A stretch of 64,000 bases of DNA from NCBI GenBank assembly GCA_009192285.1, contig WBVU01000022.1:310001-374000 (forward strand), written 5' to 3'. Shown here one piece after another: positions 55,901-64,000 of this stretch. The position numbers and the translations under genes were made by a program. How positions within the stretch are numbered: position 1 is the stretch's first letter; every line of letters starts with the position of its first letter. The stretch is from Morchella semilibera. Lineage: Eukaryota > Ascomycota > Pezizomycetes > Pezizales > Morchellaceae. The notes beneath the pieces are model-generated. The model worked only from the letters and a program-made list of their open reading frames with translations. It did no database searches and was not told where the DNA came from.

Positions 55901-58667
55901 GGCGTTTCAATGTGGGGGGGGGGGGGGGAGAAACAAAACAGCGCCCTGCCCAGGCCGAACTTATGGACACATAAACCCTATTGAAGCCCCCACGTACGCC
56001 CCCACATTTGTATCAGCTCTAATTTTTCAACGTCTGAGAGTTTGTTGTCCGTTGGTAACCTTAAAATTTTAATGGCTGCTATGTAGATGTTTCCCGTCCT
56101 GGATCGAGGGGTTTGGTCCAATTTGATATCGGCCTAGATTGATCACGCAGACGGAAGGAGGAGTGAACAGATGGGGTTACCGAATGATTTTAAAGACGTT
56201 GTATCTAGAAGAACTTTAGAACTTTTCTGGTAGTGACAAACGCCTTATGGTCGTGGTTTTGTTTATGTACCGGTCATCTTGCCAAGAGCGGATGAGAGGG
56301 ACACACGAGATCGAAACTCCTGATCGTCTGAATACTAGTGGGTCTCAACATCAGCCCACCTCCCCCCGCCCACCCCCCCAAAAAACGCCCCGTAGGAAAG
56401 AGGTAAGGTAGATATATTAAGCTTAAGCTAAGGAGGAACAAGGAGCTCCGACCGCTTCTGTACCCGGGATTGTCGCTTCCCCATATTTCCCACCAGCCTG
56501 GACAAGGAAGAAAATTGTTGCACCGCTGACAGTCGTTTCGCAAATTCACAGGGTATGAGGAAGTATCTTGGAGGTAGCTTAGATCGAGATCCAGATCCAG
56601 ATCGGTGGATATTGCGGGGTTTAGGTTGTTACTCGTGACCATGGGGGCTCGCTTGCTGCATGACACTCTGAAATGGATCATGCATAGTAGACACTGATAT
56701 CCGTATTAAGGCCAAAAACTACACGAACTAAACACAAAATGTACCCTGAACTGTCCATCGTGAAGTCTAGGGGGCATGTGTGTGGAGAAACGTTGGCCTG
56801 ACGTGTTTAGTATGCTGGGCAACGTTCTGTAGGTGGGAGGGAATAGGACGACCTGTACACGTTGGCATATTTAATTCCCATGTATAATAACAACGGTTTG
56901 AGCGGAAGCTAGAAAAATAAAAGGTCTAGATGTCTGTACTGACTCTTGTTCGGGAGGTACAGGCGGGACTTTGTATAAAGCCGTTCATAATACATCACTC
57001 GCTCAAGCCACACCAAAGAAGCTCAGCCACAATGGCGTATAGCGCGGACAGAACAATCGGGCCGATGAAGAGTAGAGGAGTCTGAGTGTTAACTCCCGAA
57101 GCAGTCCCTGTAAGAACGACATCACAATGACAGAGGCCGCGGATCATCATATGTAAACGACGTTGATAGGTTCCCGAAACTCATTAGAGTGTGCTGAAGA
57201 TGAAGGAAGATGAATACCGACATGTATGTGCAGTACAATAATTGCTGCACATGTAAATGCAAACCCCGCATTTTACAAAAGCGAAGTGAAGAAAAAGTGG
57301 AAGAAGCCGAAAGCTAGATCGAGCACAGAACGAGGGCATCGGGGAAATTTACGCCAAGATACGATACAGACTGCAAGGTCGGCAAGCTGCCGAGCACCGG
57401 ACCAGCCAACGAATTGTATCAATCTGGAATGCTTCATGTTCGTCATTCAGGCCAAAATTGCAATTGGTACCGTATTTTCGCTAATTACAGTACTGTTTGG
57501 ACCAGTGTTGTTGTTGCTGTGACTCTTGAAGGTCGCAAGTTCAAGGGTGCTATGGGCGCTAGTTGTATGTTCAAGTAGTACCAACCACCCTTTGACGTGG
57601 CTCTATTGACCAATGTTCAGCGACAGCATTCCCAGCTTTCCTCGGGTCGTTTTTCGTCCAAGCTCAAGTAAGCATCCAGCTTCCACGTTCCGATAATGGA
57701 GGCTCAACAGGTGTTTCAAATTCGACTTCTGGAAAAGACTTTCACACGTTCACATCCCCCCCTGTGAGCCCATGATCGTTGCCATTCTGCCCCCACGTGC
57801 GGATGACTGCGCCAGCCATGAGCATTGGTGATTAAAGACTTCCGCCGGCAATAGGTAAGTGAAGTCGGGGATAATCTAAACTCCATGTAGACAAAATATG
57901 AATTACACGCCCTCTCGGTCCGGGAGGGGAAAAAAAAAAACAGTTGAGGGCTCAACGAAGGTGTGTGTGTGGGTGTTCAAGGGAAGGGAGCTGTTACAGA
58001 TGTGGTATGATGTTGCTCTGCTTAGACCTGTGAACCTAGCTCCTAGTACCAATACGCTGAACTGGGCATAGCACCTCGGGCCACCCTACAAACAACGACA
58101 CCTGTGGCTTTCCCCAGACGAACGAGTAGTAGCACCTTGATGTTTGTGCAACCAATAAAAAGGAATCTACCATGTAGTAACCAATGGTTTGTGCCATACC
58201 AAGCTTTACTGCAGGAAGCATCCCGTTTAAAGCTCTCAATCAAATTTTTTTTCTTTCTCTCAAAAGTCGTGCGCGTTCAGCAACACCATTCCCTCCCCCC
58301 CTCCCAACATCCCCGGTGGTTGTATAAAAGAAGCTGACGATCCTCTTCACTCATGTCTCCATTTTAACTCCGTCTCCGAGCTTCCCTGTAAAGTTTTGGT
58401 CTCATCTGCAGTGTCTGCATCATCGTGTTTTGCAATCGTCACTGCAGTTCACACTTCCTCGCCCCCTTGCAGTACTAGTCATCAATCCTAGCTGCGTCCT
58501 TGTAATCATTAAGTTCTTTCGCCCCACCTCTTTAACCTTCTATCTGGGAACTATCCGACTATAACTACATCAAATCCCCCCCCACCCAAACCACCTCTTC
58601 ATCTCTTCAGCTCCGAAAGGGAATAACTCTCCTTTACTACTTAAGCAATACAGCATCGATCAACAAA

Positions 58668-60066
58668 ATGATGATGGGTCCAATTACACCAGCTGCTACC
58701 CCTCCAATGTCGAGCCCAGTGGAAGCTAGTTCATGCCTTGAAAGAACCCACTCTTTGGCATCTGTCAGGTCGGCTTTCACTCTGTCAGTTTGCTCTACCT
58801 CTGCTACTGGCGATAAGACCAATATCACTTCCACTAGTTTCTCTCACTGCCAGTCTGCTACTCCAGCAATGAACGCTGGCATAACACTCAAAGACGTCCC
58901 AGCTGAAATTACAGCAGCAAATAACGGGGAGCTGACTCCATTGGAGGCTCCTAAGAGTCCTAGCCTCACAATCCAAGCTGGTGGCCCCGACTCCGATTCA
59001 GCTATCCCGGACATCAGATCCGCAACTGCAAATCTGTTGAAAACCCTCCAGGACACCAACAACGAGCTGCAGATCCATTGCCAGAATCTTCATCAAATTC
59101 GCCTGATGAACCCGTCACCAGCACCATCTCGCCGGGAATCCATCTGTTTGACAGAATCGGAAGCCGCAATTGTCAACTCGTCAATTTCCAACAAGGTTCT
59201 AGGGCAAGACTTTCAGTCTGGCCATCCTCTTATTTGTGATATTGGCGATTTGATGAACCTGTCAAATGCCAATTTCCGCCTGCTCAAGACGTTGCAGGAC
59301 AAGGTCAACAAGGTGGATTCGACCGAGAAGCTGCTACGTGCTGAGCGTGAGGCTATCGAGAGAGAGAGAGGGCAGTTAAAGCAAATGAATGCCGAGGCTG
59401 AGCGAGAAAGGGTTAGGCTGATGGCTGGAGGTCTGAAGTGGGATGATTATAAGGTACACCACTATCCTTTTGCGGTAGATTACAGAAGTCTTTATCCTAA
59501 CTTGGTCAACAGATGAGTGGTGCCCGTAATAATTCTGTACAGGGTTCAAGGAATGTGTCTGGAAGGGCTACTCCAGAGGGTAACTGGGATGAAGAGGCCG
59601 AGGATTCTAGTTTTGATGATGAATGGACAGAGGAGAAGGAACAAGAGTTAAAATTGCTAGAAAGCAAACTGAAAAAAGCGAATCGGCAATGGAGTGACAA
59701 ACAGGAAGAAGTCCTGGGCCCAGTAAGTTTTCTCTCTATGGTTATTGATTTTTGAGCATGAGACTCTAAATCCCGCCTAATGTTGTACAAACCCATTCTA
59801 ACATGTCCTTGTAGCTCGAGAGATTGCGTGAAGAGAGACGCCAGGCGAAGAAGGCCAACAAGCTTGATCGCCAATTTTCAAACAAAGCCGAAACCAATTC
59901 TCGCGAAGATCAGTCAGAAAAGCCTCCACGAAAGAACTCTGGATTCAAAAACTCATTCACCAATACCAGAAGGAAGTCATCTTCTGCCTCATTGACTAGA
60001 AGGGATTCTTCACCTGCGTCCGGCAGTGCCACTCCTACAAGGCTCTTTAGAAAGTGGTTCCCATAA
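58668..60066 (+). CDS. Coiled-coil protein of unknown function
   Basis: Exons are 58668-59453, 59513-59722 and 59815-60066 (introns GTACAC/AACAG and GTAAGT/TGTAG), giving 415 residues. The N-terminal 110 residues are Ser/Thr/Pro-rich and probably disordered. A segment with LLKTLQDTNNELQIHCQNLHQI and DLMNLSNANFRLLKTLQDK repeats an L-LKTLQD motif. A strong coiled coil follows at about residues 210-255 (EKLLRAEREAIERERGQLKQ). The C-terminal third is acidic (EEAEDSSFDDEWTEEKEQEL), then basic and Ser-rich, ending TPTRLFRKWFP. There are no membrane segments. The family was not recognised; a cytoskeletal or scaffold role would fit the composition, but this is a guess. Confidence 0.78.
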
Positions 60067-63000
60067 GCTTTGAGTTGGTTATTCATCTCAAAACCTCGGA
60101 GAAATAGCACAGAGCTACCTAGCACATTTTCTTTTGTTATTCTGAACATTGTCATTCCTGAGCGCACTGGTGAGATTTCCTTGTTTTTTTTTCACTGGTT
60201 CTGGTTAAGAAAAAAGTTTGTCTGTCTGGTTGTGCTTGATTTTTCTTTTGGGTGCATGGTGCATATTGCATTTTTTACTTGATACTATTCGTGTGTGGAG
60301 TACGTTTTATCTCGTTTCCGGGGCCTTTTTCCCTTTTTTTTTTTTTAACCCTTTACGTTCCGTGGTCATACCGGTAATGCCTTCTTGTATGACCCATTTT
60401 CGTTCTAGTCTCACGATACCCTTTGGAGTTTTTGTTTTCAATTCTTAGTTTGTAGGGTACCTGCTCATGATAAGCCTTGATACTCTGCTTTGATCCCTAG
60501 TCGGATAGTTGTACAAATAATACTTATTAAACACACTATTACTATGCTCCTGCTCGTCATATTTTTCATGGTCTTGAGGCGATGATATGATACATACATG
60601 GGAGGGGTTGAAGGAATCGTTGATGTTGGTCGATTAGCTCCAAGGGTTGTAGTCCTGTTTAAAATCTCCGAAATATTGTCCAACCGGGTGATATTGCGCC
60701 GCTATATGTACCTACCCAGTCCCCGAGGGACGGTCCGAGTGACGGGCTGTGAGCGGCAGCGTGAGCCATCATCGATCGATCCTCGCGTCCGTATTCCGTG
60801 ATACATAAGTATGGGACAAAACCTTTGCCAACTTTCCCTTACTGTGCTTCAGTACTGCTTATTATAGAAGTGGTAGTAACCGTGGTTGTTACAACTTGTG
60901 ATTACGAATCTGGCATCCCCACCAATGATCACCCGGGCCCCGCAACCTCACTCGGAGGCTTAAACAGTATCCACAGGTAAAACAAAACTCTCGGCACAGA
61001 TTTCCGGGCTTTGAATCATATCAATATGTTTTTTTTCCCCCTTCATCACATGTATTTGCTCCTGCACGGGAATGAATTTCTATCCTGTAGGTCAAGTCAC
61101 CTCAGGTACCACCCGCATTTCCCCATGCAAGTAATGTGGTATCGCAAGAAGTGCATGGACCAGCCCCCATTCTTGGCCACAAAGGTGTTGAGTGTGGTGT
61201 GTGGTCCGGCCGCGGTAAATATAAACTACATGTACATATACCTGCTTTCATTACATATATGGAAAATGACAGAGGACCGGTGGATAAGTACGTATGCTTT
61301 TTTTTTTGGCATGGTTTTCTTCCCATGGCTAGCTATTAATCGTGAGCACTACAATAACAGCCAATTGTAGGAGGTTATTTTTTCTCTCTAGAGGCGTTCG
61401 AGGTATATACACATCCCTGTGGCACCAGCTATAACACCACTTTAACTTCATATTGTGTGTGGATGACGTGCGAGAATTTTCGATGCATACCAGAAACCGA
61501 GAGTTATTAGATTATTCTAGCCAAGGATTCATTCATCCAAAGGAAGTGAGACACCAGAGAAAAAAAAAAAGAAATGAAAATGGTAACTATCGCGAAGAAT
61601 TTTTTCTTAAAGGTGTACTACCGACATGACATCCAATAACCGTCCTGAGGAGAGGGCAAGGCCCCTCCCTCGCAAAAAGTTGCTGTGGTAAGTACCGAGG
61701 GGTTAATCCGGCTAAATTACAGTCTTCCTACATACCAATGAGATACGGGCAGATACAACGGTGTAGGGCGGCGTATGTATCTGTCTCTGTGTAGGCTGTC
61801 ACTGATAGAGTGAATATATAATATATATATATAGCTAGCTAGCAAGGTAGCTTACAAGGTATGCCAGTAAGTGCTAGTCCAAGGATCGTTCTAGAGCGCC
61901 TCCAAATTCCCATATCTTCAGCTAACGAAGACACATACACATACATATGCAAATGGTACCAAGATATGTGGTATTCCTTTCATTCAGCGGGGGTTAAACC
62001 GGTTATAGTTGCTCTCAAAAGAGAATGGGTCTAATCAATCACCTGTGACTTGCTATGTGATAGGAAACTCTTAATTAGTATGGATGCGAGTTTGGAGAAA
62101 GGGGGGGGGGGCATAATGAAGTTACATAGAGTAGATTTTTTGCTGTTGTGCTTTCGGAACAATTTTTTATGCCCTGTGCATATGGAGCAGGAAGGAGGGG
62201 TTCGACTACAGCCAGTGAACAATATAATCAGCGCGGCGAAAACCATGGTTGTTTGCGGTCCCCGGTATCCGGATGGCATAAAAGGGGTGTTCCGTCAAAT
62301 TTATTCGTCAAAGGCTGTAAAGAAAGCAAGTTTAAATGGAAGAAGCATGCAGGTCAAAAACAAATTATCGTATTTAATTCTACTGGTGTTGCACGGGGAT
62401 TTTCCTTGTGTCACCAACCCATTCATCACATCCCCGAGACTTTCGGTGGTCCGGATCTGAATACGATATCCCTCCGAGTCCCGACGAGAGATTGCCGACG
62501 TTGGATCCACAAACATCCCTGTGTGCAGTCTTCTCTCCGTACGTAGGACTTTCAGCCCTTTCACTACCTGTGCAGGATGTATGATTTATGGTGACGGGTA
62601 CAACACTAGTCTATGCGGAAAAGGTACCTTAGCTGAAGACATTTTAGGTACATTGTACCTACATATAACTGTCGGGCATTCTGTATGTAGCCTCACATAG
62701 TTTCTGATGTCGGCTCATCGATATACGCATGGAATGCATATTTCTTCTATGTCGGGTAAGGATATATGTAGGCATATGCACTCTGGGTAGCTAGGTTTGC
62801 GTTTGCATGCATGCTAGAAGTACCTAGTACAAGGGACCAAGTTAAAGTAATTTCATGCACCTCCGAACTCATCCATCATTCTTGTATTGAGCCAAATAGA
62901 ATCTCCTTGGGGGTCCTCGAAGATAAAGGAATGGCCAAGGATTAGAAAGAAGTTTTTTTTGCTCGTATAATGAAGGTAGAATAGTAACCCGCTCAAGAAG

Positions 63001-64000
63001 CTGTCTGCTGTGTACTACCACTACCGGTACCCCTCATTGACACGGATATCACACACATCATCCAAAATTGCAGAGCTGAGATAATTTAAGCCTCTTCACA
63101 TTTTAAGGATTGTAGTTAACTTAATTCATAAAATTATTTCGTTTCTTTCCCCCTTCCACCCGGGGCAAAAGTTTGGTGGGGGAGGAGTACCACCAACGAC
63201 TGGCCCGCTCCGGCAATGCTAAACCTTACCAAGCCCCTAGATAGCATAGCTAAATACATCTCATCTTATAGGAACCTTTCTCTCACCTCATTTATATAAA
63301 GTAGGTGCAGTTTCTTGTGATTATTGGATTATTGGCGCATTAGTTGTACAAAGTGCACGGTATATATATACATATATACATATATATAGTAAATGTGCCC
63401 TCAGTGAATTAGTCATGCTCAGTATTCATGAATAATAGGAGCAAGACGGTCCAGGTGATCAAGAGTGTTTTGTGTATCAAATAGATATCATATAATAAGC
63501 CGATGTGACGTCGTGGCTACGATCTTATGTATGTAGGTACGCATACATGTTGATAGATCCTAATGACATTTCATCCGACCGGATTTTCATGCATTCTATT
63601 CATTTCCTTTACATACCTAACCCTATATACCCCCTCAAATTCGTTACCAACCTCATCCCTAACCAACATTTCCCATCCTCCTAAAGTATACGAAAGAAAC
63701 TAATTGGCCATCGGTTTGAGTATAAAAAGGAGGGACAATGACCCACCTCTGTGCGTATGCCGTATTGGGGTGGGATATTACAGCAAGCAGCAGGAAAGGT
63801 GCATGCTTGGCCTGCCACAATACGTACCATGTTGAAGCCTAGGTGGACCGCTGCAGCGAGTAAACAAGAACCCACTGGGACGAACCATCACTCAGCTGCT
63901 TAATCCAGATTTCCAGCCCACAAACAGGCTTCGGTGATATGTTCTCCCTAAACCTGCTCTCGCGGGCCGCGCATTATTGATCTAGTCTCGTTTCAAGGCA
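60067..64000. other. Intergenic region to the window end
   Basis: About 3.9 kb show no supportable gene. It contains poly-T tracts (60334-60347, 61300-61309), a TATA run (61815-61833), a TACATGTA palindrome (61227) and TA/CATA repeats (63360-63388). Three overlapping open frames at 62050-62564 on both strands cannot be ranked and are not annotated. Confidence 0.5.

Larger units (their letters stand above)
47063..58667. other. Gene-poor region
   Basis: This is 11.6 kb, the longest stretch without a supportable gene. It is AT-richer than 7-16 kb and contains homopolymer tracts, three TACATGTA palindromes (47984, 48910, 52454), a perfect CRE palindrome (49554-49567) and two small inverted-repeat elements (50572-50690, 52731-52984). 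Isolated coding-like scraps lie near 51745-52294 and 57000-57580. The P450 promoter lies at the left edge, with a TATAATATATGG sequence at about 47079. The segment 58340-58660 is the pyrimidine-rich 5' flank of the coiled-coil gene. Confidence 0.5.

Noticed and set aside
57000-57585. Short coding-like segments on both strands, including a hydrophobic minus-strand end and a plus-strand TVWTSVVVAVTLEGRKFKG
   Set aside because: Third positions look coding, but no start or consistent spliced model exists on either strand, so they are treated as possible remnants only.
47063-58667. Search for retroviral, LTR-type or capsid-bearing elements in the gene desert
   Set aside because: No polymerase, integrase or capsid motifs and no long terminal repeats were recognised by reading.
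62050-62564. Three overlapping open frames on two strands
   Set aside because: All three are similarly plausible and mutually exclusive, and none has a recognisable motif or splice signals.

Overview
The window is nuclear DNA of a filamentous ascomycete (Pezizomycotina). The signs are a two-half fungal phosphofructokinase with a glyoxalase-like N-terminal region, PGA1, RAD57, EDE1, a CYP52-like P450, alpha-tubulin ending in a genomically encoded Tyr, and many short introns, mostly 49-67 nt, with CTAAC/CTAAT branch sites. Genes are widely spaced and the intergenic DNA is rich in microsatellites and poly-C/T tracts. This would fit an early-diverging class such as Pezizomycetes, but the class is an inference.

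Layout. 0.5-5.8 kb: PFK (+) and UFD1 (+), both with introns. 7.8-11.3 kb: a GC-rich island with an F-box gene (-) and RAD57/XRCC3 (+), flanked by simple-sequence DNA. 13.5-16.9 kb: alpha-tubulin (-, ten exons) and PGA1-like (+), divergent across 415 bp. 17.4-32.2 kb: a cluster of nine small Myb/SANT-like genes on both strands, plus one tiny unrelated-looking spliced gene. 33.4-38.0 kb: EDE1 (+). 39.5-40.3 kb: an F-box/ankyrin gene (-). 41.0-42.0 kb: an unrecognised, partly resolved spliced gene (-). 45.2-47.1 kb: a CYP52-like P450 (-). 47.1-58.7 kb: a gene-poor, AT-richer stretch with small inverted-repeat elements and isolated coding-like scraps. 58.7-60.1 kb: an unrecognised coiled-coil gene (+). 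60.1-64.0 kb: no supportable gene.

Most genes are housekeeping and independent: glycolysis, ER/proteasome ubiquitin handling, recombination repair, microtubules, GPI anchors, endocytosis. The notable accessory feature is the Myb/SANT-like cluster. Its members have diverged strongly in sequence but keep shared intron positions and a basic proline-rich motif, so they look like an old local expansion of putative nuclear DNA-binding proteins.

A second signal is a palindromic octamer, TACATGTA. I counted 35 exact copies, all non-coding, where about one is expected. No retroviral, LTR or capsid-bearing element was recognised. Gene models are hand-spliced from splice signals and reading frame; no alignment or RNA data were available.
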